64,000 nucleotides of DNA from assembly GCF_000214825.1 (NCBI RefSeq), contig NC_015581.1:1612001-1676000 (forward strand). The letters run 5' to 3'. This stretch comes from Thiomicrospira cyclica ALM1 (GTDB lineage: Bacteria > Pseudomonadota > Gammaproteobacteria > Thiomicrospirales > Thiomicrospiraceae). The notes under the pieces were generated by a model. That model was not told the origin of the DNA. It ran no database searches and saw only the letters and a list, made by a program, of their open reading frames with translations. Within the stretch, counting starts at the first letter, position 1. Each line of letters opens with the position of its first letter. Of the stretch, positions 1-10,160 are shown one piece after another. Both the position numbers and the translations under genes were made by a program.

Positions 1-482
1 TCAACTTCAATCAATTGGTCGTCTAAAGCCAAGGCTTGGCGAATATCCTCACCAACGGTTAAATCGGCCGACAACTCCCACAAACCATCGTAGTCTTGCT
101 CTAGGCCTAACTCGGTTGCTGAACACAGCATACCGAAGGATTCCACACCGCGTAATTTAGCTTTTTTAATTTTAAAACTGTCGGGCAATACCGCACCAAC
201 TTTCGCACAAGGCACTTTAATTCCCGGACGCACATTGGGCGCACCGCAGACAATCTGTACCAAAGCCTCTTCACCCACGTTAACTTGGGCAACGCGCAAC
301 TTTTCAGCATCGGGATGCGCATCAACACGCACAACTTCGGCAACTACCACACCGCTAAAGGCTGGTGCAACCGCTGTTATATCATCTACTTCCAGCCCAG
401 CTAAACTCAGCGCTTCCGATAGCTCTTGTGTTGTCCAGTTTGGATTACACCAAGTTCTTAACCATTGTTCACTAACTTTCAT
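1..482 (-). CDS. pheT: Phenylalanyl-tRNA synthetase beta subunit, N-terminal part (truncated by window edge)
   Basis: The beta subunit of the (alpha-beta)2 enzyme that charges tRNA-Phe. Only the first ~160 residues are in the window; the frame is open to base 1. The protein begins [11 protein letters not shown] and runs into the OB-fold tRNA-binding region (about residues 40-150, with motifs [12 protein letters not shown] and [10 protein letters not shown]), which is typical of bacterial PheT. The ATG at 480-482 is preceded by a purine-rich AAGAAG. It lies 27 bp after the pheS stop, so the two are co-transcribed. Identification is firm; the catalytic-like and anticodon-binding C-terminal parts cannot be seen. 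Confidence 0.95.
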   Translation of the reverse strand, partial: MKVSEQWLRTWCNPNWTTQELSEALSLAGLEVDDITAVAPAFSGVVVAEVVRVDAHPDAEKLRVAQVNVGEEALVQIVCGAPNVRPGIKVPCAKVGAVLPDSFKIKKAKLRGVESFGMLCSATELGLEQDYDGLWELSADLTVGEDIRQALALDDQLIEV

Positions 483-509
483 CTTCTTATCATTTCCGCT
501 TACTGAGGC

Positions 510-1562
<1,053 letters not shown>

Positions 1563-1616
1563 GGCTCCATATAAAACTCATCGATCATTTTTTCGACAAA
1601 ATTAAAGTTTCCATTG

Positions 1617-1642
1617 ACAAAAAAGGGGCTTACGCCCCTTTT
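1617..1642 (-). terminator. Rho-independent terminator after rplT
   Basis: AAAAGGGGC (1621-1629) pairs with GCCCCTTTT (1634-1642) across a TTAC loop. Read on the minus strand the hairpin is followed by a T run (complement of the A run 1619-1624). It lies 20 bp after the rplT stop and probably attenuates rather than fully separates pheST from the upstream operon. Confidence 0.85.
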
Positions 1643-1662
1643 CGGATCAACCACTTAATAAA

Positions 1663-2019
1663 TTAAGCGAGTGCGGCTTTTGCTTTCGCTGCGATCGCAG
1701 AGAAGGCAGCAGCATCATGAATCGCGATATCAGATAAAACCTTACGGTCAACCATAATACCGGCTTTGCTTAACCCATTAATAAAACGGCTATAGGTCAT
1801 ACCATTGATACGTGCGGCCGCATTGATACGTGCAATCCATAAACGACGGAATTGACGCTTTCTTTGACGACGGTCACGATAAGCATATTGACCAGCCTTA
1901 ATAACCGCTTGGTTAGCCGTGGTAAATTGCTTGCGACGGGCACCGTAGTAACCTTTCGCAGCCTTCATTACTTTTTTGTGCGCAGCACGGGCGGTAACGC
2001 CTCTCTTAACTCTTGCCAT
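1663..2019 (-). CDS. rplT: 50S ribosomal protein L20
   Basis: L20 binds 23S rRNA early in large-subunit assembly. In E. coli it also represses its own operon by binding the mRNA near rpmI. The product is 118 residues, the normal length, and starts [19 protein letters not shown], with the basic, helix-rich N-terminal tail and the [13 protein letters not shown] core typical of the family. It lies 15 bp downstream of rpmI and is followed by a strong hairpin terminator. Nothing unusual was seen. Confidence 0.98.
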   Translation of the reverse strand: MARVKRGVTARAAHKKVMKAAKGYYGARRKQFTTANQAVIKAGQYAYRDRRQRKRQFRRLWIARINAAARINGMTYSRFINGLSKAGIMVDRKVLSDIAIHDAAAFSAIAAKAKAALA

Positions 2020-2034
2020 GATTTAACTCCTTGA

Positions 2035-2232
2035 CTATAGGTACGGTAACATACGACGAACCATTGCCACATCATGGTCATGGATCATGTTAGGCGCACG
2101 CAACTGACGCTTACGCTTCGTTGATTTTTTAGTCAGGATATGACGCAAGTGAGATTGTTTACACTTGAAACGGCCTGAACCGGTCTTTTTGAAGCGCTTA
2201 GCTGCGCCACTGTGTGATTTAATTTTTGGCAT
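2035..2232 (-). CDS. rpmI: 50S ribosomal protein L35
   Basis: Small basic large-subunit protein of 65 residues. It begins [20 protein letters not shown] and ends with the conserved [12 protein letters not shown]. The frame stays open upstream to 2325, but the ATG at 2230-2232 is preferred because it matches the family start and has GGAG six bases upstream. rplT starts 15 bp downstream. In E. coli this gene is the target of L20 autogenous control; the 160-bp untranslated gap upstream of it here is compatible with that but does not prove it. Confidence 0.97.
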   Translation of the reverse strand: MPKIKSHSGAAKRFKKTGSGRFKCKQSHLRHILTKKSTKRKRQLRAPNMIHDHDVAMVRRMLPYL

Positions 2233-2392
2233 TGCAAACTCCGCATTTGGATAGCTTTCACTATCTGCCTTAAACAATATGATTTGGCGTTTACACGCAA
2301 AATCGGTCGGAACAACGAACAGCACTGAGGGAGCTGCACCAGTCGACAGTATTGCTACTGAAGCCGATTGTTGTAGCGGTAATTAGCCGAAG
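2233..2392 (-). promoter_or_regulatory. infC-rpmI intergenic leader, possible L20 control region
   Basis: A 160-bp gap interrupts an otherwise tightly packed operon. In E. coli the matching region holds the long-range pseudoknot that L20 binds to repress rpmI-rplT. I see the right position and size but have not identified the conserved L20-binding helix, so function is inferred from synteny only. Confidence 0.25.
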
Positions 2393-2950
2393 CTATTTAC
2401 CTTTTTTTGTTGGCGCGATCATCATTTGCATTTGACGACCTTCCATCTTAGGCTCTTGTTCAACGGTCGCAACCTCTTCAACATCACCTTTGATACGATC
2501 CAACATCTTCATTCCCAGTTCCTTATGAGTGATTTCACGGCCACGGAACCATATGGTTACCTTAACCCGATCACCCTGCTCAAGGAAACGCATCAGGTTG
2601 CGAAGCTTGACCTGATAGTCCCCTTCCTCAGTTCCTGGGCGAAACTTAACTTCTTTAACCTGCACTTGCTTTTGATTTTTCTTAGCATCGTGCTGTTTCT
2701 TTTGTTGCTGATAAATGAACTTACCGTAATCCATTATCCGGCAAACTGGCGGCTCGGCCTTCGCTGCAATTTCAACCAAATCCAATCCCGCTGCTTCGGC
2801 CATAGCCAGCGCTTCGGGTGTAGCCACCACGCCCACCTGCTCGCCTTCGGCATCAATTAAACGCACTTCTTTAGCCGAAATAGCGTCGTTAATATTATCT
2901 TTCGGTAACTCGGGTTGTTGCGGTCTTGGACGACCTCTTCTTACAGCGAT
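2393..2950 (-). CDS. infC: Translation initiation factor IF-3 (AUC start)
   Basis: IF-3 binds the 30S subunit and enforces start-codon and initiator-tRNA fidelity. The C-terminal domain is intact ([19 protein letters not shown], then [12 protein letters not shown]). A start at the GTG at 2866 would give only 157 residues and lose much of the N-terminal domain. The frame is open back to an ATC at 2948-2950, with GGAGG eight bases upstream. That start gives 185 residues (E. coli has 180), with an N-terminus (I/M)[18 protein letters not shown]. Use of AUU, AUC or AUA by infC is a known autoregulatory device, because IF-3 discriminates against its own start codon. The gene begins 20 bp after the thrS stop. 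Product identity is certain; the start is inferred. Confidence 0.93.
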   Translation of the reverse strand: MAVRRGRPRPQQPELPKDNINDAISAKEVRLIDAEGEQVGVVATPEALAMAEAAGLDLVEIAAKAEPPVCRIMDYGKFIYQQQKKQHDAKKNQKQVQVKEVKFRPGTEEGDYQVKLRNLMRFLEQGDRVKVTIWFRGREITHKELGMKMLDRIKGDVEEVATVEQEPKMEGRQMQMMIAPTKKGK

Positions 2951-2970
2951 AGCCTTATCCTCCAGCTAAA

Positions 2971-4908
2971 TTAATCGTGCGGCTGCCCATTACTGCGGCC
3001 TAACTGGGCCACATCGGCAGACAAATGACTCAACAATGCGTCTAGCGTCATCGAACCGAGGTTTTCACCATTTCGCGCCCGAACCGTAATGGTTTGATCG
3101 GCCACTTCCTGATCACCTGCGACAAGAATATAGGGTACGCGCTGAAGAGTATGCTCGCGAATTTTAAACCCAACCTTCTCATTTCTCAAGTCTGTTTCGA
3201 CTCTAAACCCTTGTTTTTTTAGTTTTTCAGCAAATTCGGTCACATAATCACTATGAGATTGTGAAATTGGCGCGACAATCAATTGCACTGGCGCCAGCCA
3301 GGTTGGGAATCGCCCTTCATAATGTTCAATCAAAATCCCAACAAAACGCTCCAACGAACCTAGAATAGCCCGATGAATCATTACTGGATGATGTTTGTCG
3401 TTATCCTGACCCACATAAACGGCATTTAAACGCTCGCCTTGAGTCATAGAAAAGTCCAACTGAATCGTACCGCACTGCCAAACACGCCCGATACAATCGC
3501 GCAATGAAAACTCGATTTTCGGGCCATAAAATGCGCCTTCGCCCGGCTGTAGGTCATACTCAAGTCCAGCATCACGCAAGGTTTGCTCGAGCGCTGCTTC
3601 CGCCTGGTCCCATACTTCATCACTACCAACGCGCTGTTCTGGACGCGTGGAGAACTTAACTTCAATCTTATCAAAGCCAAAGTCTTCGTAAGTTTGGTAA
3701 ACCAGGTCAATACAACCTTGCACTTCATCTTTAATTTGGTCTTCGGTACAGAAAATATGCGCGTCGTCTTGCGTAAAAGAGCGCACTCGCATTAAGCCAT
3801 GTAACGTACCCGACGATTCATTACGATGCACGGTACCAAATTCAGCCACACGTACTGGCAAATCACGATAACTGTGCAACTGACGGTTATAAACCATGAT
3901 ATGACCTGGGCAGTTCATAGGTTTAACGGCATAATCGCGGTGCTCGGTATGGGTGGTAAACATGTTGTCTTTAAACTTATCCCAGTGCCCTGATTTTTCC
4001 CAAAGAATACGATCCATAATGAATGGCGTACGAATTTCCTCATAGCCATTTTCATGGATTTGCTGACGCATATAGTCTTCAACCACTCGGTACAGCATGG
4101 TCCCTTTTGGATGCCAAAACGCCATACCTGGTGCAATATCTTCAAGATGAAACAAGTCTAGCAACTTACCCAATTTACGATGATCGCGTTTTTCAGCCTC
4201 TTCCATCATCGTTAGGTAAGCATCCAATTCTTGCTTCGATGCAAACGCCACCCCATAAATACGTTGTAGCATCTTGTTATTGGAATCACCGCGCCAATAA
4301 GCACCCGCTAAATGGGTTAATTTAAAGGCTTTAATATGCGTCATATTCGGCACATGCGGCCCACGACACATATCGATATATTCTTCATGGTGATAAAGAC
4401 CAAACTCGGTTTCATTGGGCATATCATTGACCAATTCAAGCTTGTATTCTTCACCGCGCTCTTTAAAGGTCTCGATCACCTGATCACGTGGCGTCATCAC
4501 TTTATTAACCGCATAGCCCGTCTTCGCTAGAGCCTTCATACGCTGCTCAAGCGCCACCAAATCATCAGGGGTTAGTGACTCAGTGGCATCTACGTCATAG
4601 TAAAAACCATTGTCAATGACCGGACCGATAGCCATTTTAACCTGTGGAAACAATTGCTTAAGCGCGTGACCCAACAGGTGCGCACAGGAGTGGCGCATGA
4701 TCGCTAAGCCCGCCGGATCTTTAAGCGTCACAATCTCTAACGTGGCGTCCTCAGTAATCATATCTTTTGCATCAACCAGGCGACCATTAACTCGACCGGC
4801 AAGCGTCGCTTTCGCCAAGCCTGCGCCTATCGATTGTGCAACATCAAGCACACTTACGGCTTGATCAAAGATTTTCTGAGCCCCATCCGGCAAAGTTATA
4901 ACTGGCAT
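2971..4908 (-). CDS. thrS: Threonyl-tRNA synthetase
   Basis: Charges tRNA-Thr; class II synthetase of 645 residues (E. coli 642). Domains in order: TGS (1-60, [14 protein letters not shown]), the editing domain with [16 protein letters not shown] near residue 75, the catalytic core with [11 protein letters not shown] and [20 protein letters not shown], motif 3 [13 protein letters not shown], and the anticodon-binding domain starting FPTWLAPVQ. The frame is open a further 22 codons upstream, but ATG 4906-4908 is chosen because MPVITLPDG is the family start and GGTGA lies just upstream. It is the first gene of the translation operon and is divergent from the PCMT-like gene at 5089. Confidence 0.98.
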   Translation of the reverse strand: MPVITLPDGAQKIFDQAVSVLDVAQSIGAGLAKATLAGRVNGRLVDAKDMITEDATLEIVTLKDPAGLAIMRHSCAHLLGHALKQLFPQVKMAIGPVIDNGFYYDVDATESLTPDDLVALEQRMKALAKTGYAVNKVMTPRDQVIETFKERGEEYKLELVNDMPNETEFGLYHHEEYIDMCRGPHVPNMTHIKAFKLTHLAGAYWRGDSNNKMLQRIYGVAFASKQELDAYLTMMEEAEKRDHRKLGKLLDLFHLEDIAPGMAFWHPKGTMLYRVVEDYMRQQIHENGYEEIRTPFIMDRILWEKSGHWDKFKDNMFTTHTEHRDYAVKPMNCPGHIMVYNRQLHSYRDLPVRVAEFGTVHRNESSGTLHGLMRVRSFTQDDAHIFCTEDQIKDEVQGCIDLVYQTYEDFGFDKIEVKFSTRPEQRVGSDEVWDQAEAALEQTLRDAGLEYDLQPGEGAFYGPKIEFSLRDCIGRVWQCGTIQLDFSMTQGERLNAVYVGQDNDKHHPVMIHRAILGSLERFVGILIEHYEGRFPTWLAPVQLIVAPISQSHSDYVTEFAEKLKKQGFRVETDLRNEKVGFKIREHTLQRVPYILVAGDQEVADQTITVRARNGENLGSMTLDALLSHLSADVAQLGRSNGQPHD

Positions 4909-5044
4909 GATTACGTCACCTGACACATTAGAAAGATAAGAAACGGAATAAAAGTAAGCCGATAATGATACCACACAAGACTTTTTTAGTGCATTGTTGT
5001 TGAGAAAAATGATTAAAAGTCACGAACTTATGCTTCAAAATCGT

Positions 5045-5050
5045 TATAAT
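5045..5050 (+). promoter_or_regulatory. Putative -10 box upstream of the PCMT-family gene
   Basis: A perfect TATAAT lies 38 bp before the start codon at 5089 in the AT-rich divergent gap with thrS. The -35 at 17-bp spacing (ACGAAC) is poor, so assignment is tentative. Confidence 0.45.
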
Positions 5051-5088
5051 CATGCCACTTTAAAAAATCTAGACAGTAAGGAGGCGCG

Positions 5089-5739
5089 ATGAATTTTGAC
5101 CAAGCCCGTTTTTTTATGATTGAACAACAAATTCGTCCTTGGGATGTTCTAGATCCAGAAATTCTTGCACTTCTGGAATCCACACCTCGCCACCTTTACG
5201 TACCAGAAAGCCAGCATAAACTGGCCTACAGTGACTTAGAAATTCCAATCGGCGAAGGCGAGTTCATGCTCAGCCCGAAAATTGAAGCAAAAATTTTGCA
5301 AGCCATTGACCTCGATCCGCAAGACCGCGTTCTCGAAGTAGGCACCGGTGTTGGCTATTTAACCCGCTTAATCAGCCAACTAGCTCAACAGGTTACCAGC
5401 GTCGAATGGTACGCCAGTATTGCAGAACAAGCCAAGGCGAACTTGACCAGTATTGACAATGTAACCGTGCACCAGGGTGATGCTAGCCAAGATTGGCCTG
5501 ACGGGGAAAGCTACGATGCCATATTAATCACCGGGGCAATTACAAGTATCCCCAAAGCCTATTATGACAAACTAACACTCGGTGGCCGTCTATTGGCCTT
5601 TGTTGGTCAAACTCCAGCTATCTCAGCTACACTGGTAACCCGTATCAGTGATGAAGAATGGATTGAAGAGTCTTTATTTGAAACAGACGTAGCCCCCTTG
5701 CACAGTCTACAAATACGCCCGAATAGCTTCCAATTCTAA
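5089..5739 (+). CDS. Protein-L-isoaspartate O-methyltransferase family protein
   Basis: 216-residue class I SAM-dependent methyltransferase of the PCMT family, which repairs isoaspartyl residues in damaged proteins. The SAM-binding motif I is VLEVGTGVGYLTRLI near residue 80, with VTSVEWY as motif post-I and YDAILITGAITSIPKAYY in the acidic-loop and motif-II area. The N-terminal FFMIEQQIRPWDVLD and RHLYVP segments also fit PCMT. The active-site region differs from classical Pcm, so substrate is uncertain; many proteobacteria carry such a PCMT-like protein next to tolC. The Shine-Dalgarno AAGGAGG is very strong. A hairpin terminator follows, then a short tolC-like start (see 5905). Confidence 0.85.
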   Translation: MNFDQARFFMIEQQIRPWDVLDPEILALLESTPRHLYVPESQHKLAYSDLEIPIGEGEFMLSPKIEAKILQAIDLDPQDRVLEVGTGVGYLTRLISQLAQQVTSVEWYASIAEQAKANLTSIDNVTVHQGDASQDWPDGESYDAILITGAITSIPKAYYDKLTLGGRLLAFVGQTPAISATLVTRISDEEWIEESLFETDVAPLHSLQIRPNSFQF

Positions 5740-5770
5740 ACGCATCGACAGCATTAATAACCATCACCAG

Positions 5771-5793
5771 GCCTGCTTAAAGCAGGCTTTTTT
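5771..5793 (+). terminator. Rho-independent terminator after PCMT-like gene
   Basis: GCCTGCT (5771-5777) pairs with AGCAGGC (5781-5787) around a TAA loop, followed by six T. The 5' arm overlaps a CAGGCCTG element (5768-5775). Confidence 0.85.
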
Positions 5794-5904
5794 ATACCCA
5801 GATAAAAAACTTATTAATTTTCATAAACAACAATGATGTAACCATCAATATTTCTTATTGTAATATCCCAACAATTTATTTACACGCCCCTTAAGGATAA
5901 AACC

Positions 5905-5940
5905 ATGAGAAAAAAGTCACTCCTTCTGGTGTCAACATAG
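5905..5940 (+). pseudogene. 11-codon remnant with SD and signal-peptide-like start
   Basis: ATG at 5905, preceded by AAGGATAAAACC, encodes MRKKSLLLVST and then TAG at 5938-5940. A good ribosome site plus a Lys/Arg-rich then Leu-rich start looks like the beginning of an exported protein. In related genomes I recall tolC following the PCMT-like gene, so this may be the 5' stump of a deleted tolC-type gene, cut off next to the lptG 3' end (5961). It could equally be a chance small ORF. Confidence 0.3.
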
Positions 5941-5960
5941 ACTGGCACCTGCAACCTTGC

Positions 5961-7067
5961 TTATCGCACCCGTCGTAACGCCAGCAACGCAATCACTAAT
6001 AATAAACATGAAGGAAGAAAGGCGCCCAGTAACGGCGACAACTGATACACCACCGCCATATTGCCCACAAATTGGTTAACCAAATAAAAGCTCAAACCAA
6101 TCAGTGAGCCCACAAAAATACGCTGTCCCATACTGACAGATCGAGTCGAACCTAATACTAAAGGCAACACGAGCGCAATCATCGCCATCACTGTTATGGG
6201 TACCGCCCATTTTTGCCAATAGGCCAACTTATATACATGACCATCCAAATCATTCGCATCAAGAAATCGGATATAGCGCTGTAATTCATCGACCCGCATA
6301 TAGCGTGGGTCAAGCTGAAGTCGTTGAATTAAATCTGCGCTAATGGGTAATGGGAAAGTGGCATTCTGCAACGTTTGTTGCGTCAGTGACATTCTGACCC
6401 CCTGATCTTGTAACTTGGGTAAATCGGGCACAGTTTGCCATGAGATGGCTTGTAAATTCGGACGTTCCAGTTGCCACTTATCTTGGCCTATAAAATAGGC
6501 GTTTGAAGCTTGAACCCAGCCAGTTAAACGCTCGCTTTCAAGCTGATAAAGGGTTACATTGCGCAAATGGGTTGGCGACACTACGCGCTCTATATGAATT
6601 ACCTGATGCGGCTCTTTCAACCAAAATCCTTCTCGCCCGCCGACTGATAGCGAGCGATTTAATGATTCGGCTCGCAACTGAGTGGCGTAACTTTCACTAA
6701 TCGGCGCCAAAAACTCACCGACCAATGCCATTAACAGCCACAACACCAATACCACCTTCATCACCGCCCAATAGAGCCGCTTTACCGACCAGCCGGTGAC
6801 ACGTAAAACGGTTAACTCCGCGCGGTTAGCCAGCCCTCCTAAGGCTAAAAGAGTACCGATTAGCAAAGCTATCGGGAAAACTTCATAGGAAAACACCACC
6901 ATTTTTAACAGCGAAAAAACGGCCGCTTTGTTCAGTGTGTAATCTTCACGTAAATTGGTCACTTGATTCATAAACTCTGAAAATCCGAGAATAATCAGAA
7001 CCACCATCATCACCAAACCAATATGCAGGACCAGCTGCTGCGCTAAATACCACTCGATTTTTTTCAA
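5961..7067 (-). CDS. lptG: LPS export ABC transporter permease LptG
   Basis: Inner-membrane permease of the LptB2FG complex that extracts lipopolysaccharide and passes it to LptC/LptA. 368 residues (usual ~360), with the family layout: three TM helices at the N-terminus (about residues 12-120), a large periplasmic beta-jellyroll domain (about 130-270), and three C-terminal TM helices. The LDPRYMRVDELQRYI segment before the second TM group is typical of LptG. The start is a TTG at 7065-7067 overlapping the lptF stop (TTGA), with AGGAG six bases upstream, which implies translational coupling. It is convergent with the PCMT-side remnant. Confidence 0.93.
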   Translation of the reverse strand: MKKIEWYLAQQLVLHIGLVMMVVLIILGFSEFMNQVTNLREDYTLNKAAVFSLLKMVVFSYEVFPIALLIGTLLALGGLANRAELTVLRVTGWSVKRLYWAVMKVVLVLWLLMALVGEFLAPISESYATQLRAESLNRSLSVGGREGFWLKEPHQVIHIERVVSPTHLRNVTLYQLESERLTGWVQASNAYFIGQDKWQLERPNLQAISWQTVPDLPKLQDQGVRMSLTQQTLQNATFPLPISADLIQRLQLDPRYMRVDELQRYIRFLDANDLDGHVYKLAYWQKWAVPITVMAMIALVLPLVLGSTRSVSMGQRIFVGSLIGLSFYLVNQFVGNMAVVYQLSPLLGAFLPSCLLLVIALLALRRVR

Positions 7068-8131
7068 GCCAGTCTCCTAATAACACGCAGTCTCGGCAAC
7101 AACCATAACAAAAATAGTGTCATCGCTGGCACAATAAACAGGCCTGGTAATGCCGGCCAGATGCCTTGGCGTACCCAGCTATTAAAGGTAAATAATAATT
7201 GTAGATAGAGAATATAAATAAAGATTGCTAAGAAAATTTTGCCAAACCGTCCCTGGCGCGGATCGGTTTTACTCATTCGCCAAGCCACTAAACCCAATAC
7301 CAACACACTCAAAGGTAAAACCAATCGCCACTGCAATAATGCCATCGCCTCCGGTGTTCCCGCGTGCCAAAGCTCAGTGATGGTCATTTCTTCTTGAAGC
7401 GGTGTCATATTGGGTACCGGTAACGCCGGCAAAAATCCTTCAAACCGCTCAAACTGCCGCACCCGTAAAGTCTCGCCGCGCACGACACCCTCATAGGCCC
7501 AACCATCCAGTAACACCAATGCCAGACGGTCATCAATCCACTCAAAACGAGCATTCGGTGCCATAACAAGTCGATCCCCTTCCGAAGTTTGCTGTTGCAA
7601 CCAGACCTGCTGCATTTGACCATCACTCTCGATGCGCTGAGCATACAGGACGCCTTGCCCCTGTGGCAGACTATTAAAGCGCCCAGCCACCAAGCCCGCT
7701 AAGGGCGCCTGGACGCTGGCCAGGTATATCAGCTCGCGCTCTTGCTTAACGGCCCAAGGGGTTAACAGCAAACTCACAAAGGCCAAGGCGATCGCAACAG
7801 GCACCAAAAACCAAATGAGACGCTGCTGTAAATATCCAGGCGACACGGCACAGGCTTGCAAGACCACCATTTCTCGATCCTGATACCAACGCCCAAATGC
7901 AATCAACACACTTAACAAAACCACTAAGGGTAAGACCATCTCAAGTGCCGCAGGAAGTTGCAATAATAAAACCTGACCAAGAATCGCCGACGATAACTTA
8001 CCTTCCACGGCCATGGCCAATAATCGCGTGGCCTCGGTGCCAAAAACAATCAGCAATAACACCAGCAATACTGCCAAGAGGGTCAGCAGAAGTTCTTTAT
8101 AAAGATATTTATCGAGAATACGCACAATCAT
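7064..8131 (-). CDS. lptF: LPS export ABC transporter permease LptF
   Basis: Partner permease of LptG in LPS extraction from the inner membrane. 355 residues, starting MIVRILDKYLYKELLLT, a clear LptF N-terminus. Three TM helices (about 15-120), a periplasmic domain with FNSLPQGQGVLYAQ (about 150-165), and three TM helices after residue 265. lptF-lptG adjacent to and divergent from pepA is a conserved gammaproteobacterial arrangement. The stop codon overlaps the lptG start by 4 bp. Confidence 0.94.
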   Translation of the reverse strand: MIVRILDKYLYKELLLTLLAVLLVLLLIVFGTEATRLLAMAVEGKLSSAILGQVLLLQLPAALEMVLPLVVLLSVLIAFGRWYQDREMVVLQACAVSPGYLQQRLIWFLVPVAIALAFVSLLLTPWAVKQERELIYLASVQAPLAGLVAGRFNSLPQGQGVLYAQRIESDGQMQQVWLQQQTSEGDRLVMAPNARFEWIDDRLALVLLDGWAYEGVVRGETLRVRQFERFEGFLPALPVPNMTPLQEEMTITELWHAGTPEAMALLQWRLVLPLSVLVLGLVAWRMSKTDPRQGRFGKIFLAIFIYILYLQLLFTFNSWVRQGIWPALPGLFIVPAMTLFLLWLLPRLRVIRRLA

Positions 8132-8236
8132 TGCTTCTCACGTTAGAATAGTGACCATTATAACAGCAGAATCTAACGACTTAGCGGGACTCTAATCGCA
8201 TTCTAGACCCACTCAACAACCTATAGGAATTTGGCC

Positions 8237-9712
8237 ATGAAAACAGTAGCGATCGACTTTGCAACTAACAATCAAACAGCAGACACCCTAATCATCGCCC
8301 TCTATCAAAACGAGCTCAATGATCCGTTACTGGCGCAATTTGGTGTTGAAGATTTGGTCGCTGCCCTAGTGACACAGGGCGACTTTATTGGCAAATTAGC
8401 CGAAACACGCCTTGTATTTGCCTCAGGCAGTCATTCTCAACGCTTAGTGCTTGTGGGACTCGGTGAGCGCGACAAACTCACGGTTAAGAAAGTGCTCAGT
8501 GCACAAGCAGCCGCGGTTAAAGCACTTGAAAACACCGGTGCTAAACATATTATTGATGCCAGTGTTCTATACTTTCCAAGCCATTGTGACCAGGCCTGGT
8601 CAGTATTACAGCATACCCAAAGTTGGCAACGTAGCTTTTATGACTACAGCCACCCTAGCCGCGGTGAACACACCCCAAAACAATCGGCTATTACCAGCAT
8701 TACTTACCCACTCGCGTCAACGGATAGCCTAGCCTTGGCCGCTCAGCAAGGTCAAGCGACCGCTTTAGGTATGGCGCTAACTCAAGATCTGGGCAACCTA
8801 CCGAGTAATATTTGCACACCAGCCTACCTTGCCGATACCGCCACGCAACTAGCAAAAGACTATGGCTTTAAAGCAACGGTCTTAGAACGCGATGAAATGA
8901 TTGCGATGGGCATGGGCTCCTTTATGGCCGTAGCGCAGGGCACAGAAACACCGCCAAAAATGATTTGCCTAGAATACTGGGGCGCTAACAACCAAGACGC
9001 ACCGATTACACTGGTTGGCAAAGGGGTTACCTTCGATACTGGCGGGATTTCGCTGAAGCCCGGAGCGGCAATGGACGAAATGAAATACGACATGTGTGGT
9101 GCCGCAACGGTACTCGGTGTATTTAAATCACTGGGCGAACTCAAGCCAAAGGTCAATGTGGTAGGCGTTATCCCGGCCACAGACAATATGCCCGCTGGCA
9201 ATGCGATTAAGCCTGGCGATGTGGTGACCTCCCTATCAGGTCAAACCATCGAAATTCTAAATACCGACGCAGAAGGTCGCTTAATTTTGTGCGATGCGCT
9301 CACCTATGCCCAACAAACCTATCAGCCTAAATGTGTGATTGATATGGCAACGCTAACCGGCGCCTGCATTATTGCCTTAGGACATCATGTCTCGGCAGTA
9401 TTGGGCAATGATCAAACCTTGGTTGACGAACTCAAAGCCGCCAGTGACTATACCTACGATCGTTTATGGCAGCTACCACTGGGTGAAGAATGGGATGAAC
9501 AACTGAAGTCCAACTTTGCCGATATGGCCAATATTGGTGGCCGTGAAGCTGGCACCATTACCGCATCGCAATTTTTAGCTCGCTTTACCAAAAACGTTCC
9601 TTGGGCGCATTTAGACATTGCGGGTACGGCCTGGCAATCTGGGGCTAACAAGGGTGCTAGTGGACGACCTGTGCCTGCGCTCGTTGCCTATTTACTCTCG
9701 AAACAAGCATAA
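8237..9712 (+). CDS. pepA: Leucyl aminopeptidase (cytosol aminopeptidase, M17)
   Basis: Dizinc/manganese aminopeptidase removing N-terminal residues from peptides; some PepA proteins also bind DNA (XerCD accessory factor, carAB repressor in E. coli). 491 residues, the usual ~500. The C-terminal catalytic half shows VGKGVTFDTGGISLKPG, MKYDMCGAATVLG and the signature NTDAEGRLILCDAL, which contain the metal-ligand Lys, Asp and Glu residues and the catalytic Lys and Arg. ATG at 8237 is chosen over an in-frame TTG two codons upstream. holC follows after 10 bp, the common pepA-holC pairing. A CAGGCCTG element lies inside the gene at 8591. Confidence 0.97.
   Translation: MKTVAIDFATNNQTADTLIIALYQNELNDPLLAQFGVEDLVAALVTQGDFIGKLAETRLVFASGSHSQRLVLVGLGERDKLTVKKVLSAQAAAVKALENTGAKHIIDASVLYFPSHCDQAWSVLQHTQSWQRSFYDYSHPSRGEHTPKQSAITSITYPLASTDSLALAAQQGQATALGMALTQDLGNLPSNICTPAYLADTATQLAKDYGFKATVLERDEMIAMGMGSFMAVAQGTETPPKMICLEYWGANNQDAPITLVGKGVTFDTGGISLKPGAAMDEMKYDMCGAATVLGVFKSLGELKPKVNVVGVIPATDNMPAGNAIKPGDVVTSLSGQTIEILNTDAEGRLILCDALTYAQQTYQPKCVIDMATLTGACIIALGHHVSAVLGNDQTLVDELKAASDYTYDRLWQLPLGEEWDEQLKSNFADMANIGGREAGTITASQFLARFTKNVPWAHLDIAGTAWQSGANKGASGRPVPALVAYLLSKQA
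8587..8602. repeat. CAGGCCTG palindrome, 16-bp perfect dyad
   Basis: TGACCAGGCCTGGTCA lies inside pepA and encodes part of ...DQAWSV... . The dyad symmetry is kept within coding sequence. Confidence 0.85.
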
Positions 9713-9722
9713 CGAGGCAGCA

Positions 9723-10160
9723 ATGAACACAGCAGTTGAGCCAAATTTAGTCTTTTATGTATTAGAAACGGCCGATGCGCAGAGTCGGGAGTTGTTTCTT
9801 GCCAAGTTGTTGTTGAAAATACAGCAACAACGACGGCGCGCCGATGTGCGTTTTGAAACGCTTGATCAAGCGGAGCGCTTTGACCATATTGCTTGGCAGT
9901 TACCGCCTGATCGCTATCTCGGTCATAGCTTGGCTGGTCATTTTCCGAGCCACATTCAATTGCATGGTCCAGAGCTGATCAAACCTCAAGGTGATGTGTT
10001 AATTAATCTTCACCCTGAGCCCTATACGGAGTTAAGTGGTTTTCAACGCACCATAGAAGTATTAGATCAGTCACCAGAACGGATTGAACCGGGTCGCGAG
10101 CGCTGGCGTCAATACAAACAGCAAGGACTCACACCCGTTGTGCATAAGATTAACGGCTGA
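9723..10160 (+). CDS. holC: DNA polymerase III chi subunit
   Basis: Clamp-loader accessory subunit that links polymerase III holoenzyme to SSB. 145 residues (E. coli 147). The N-terminus NLVFYVLETADAQSRELFLAKLL and the IAWQLPPDRYLGHSL segment fit HolC, where the conserved W..P..F/Y LPH-like motif lies mid-protein. ATG at 9723 is preferred over longer in-frame starts inside pepA because GAGG lies upstream and the alignment begins there. The usual third member of this cluster, valS, is absent: the next gene is a convergent response regulator with the two stop codons abutting. Confidence 0.9.
   Translation: MNTAVEPNLVFYVLETADAQSRELFLAKLLLKIQQQRRRADVRFETLDQAERFDHIAWQLPPDRYLGHSLAGHFPSHIQLHGPELIKPQGDVLINLHPEPYTELSGFQRTIEVLDQSPERIEPGRERWRQYKQQGLTPVVHKING

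Noticed and set aside
112-119. TAGGCCTA in pheT, and AAGGCCTG, TAGGCCTG, GAGGCCTA variants elsewhere
   Set aside because: They share the AGGCCT centre but not the full CAGGCCTG core, so they were left out of the count.
2233-2325. Upstream extension of rpmI to 2325, and similar extensions of thrS (4974) and holC (9618)
   Set aside because: Family-typical N-termini and ribosome sites support the inner starts at 2232, 4908 and 9723.
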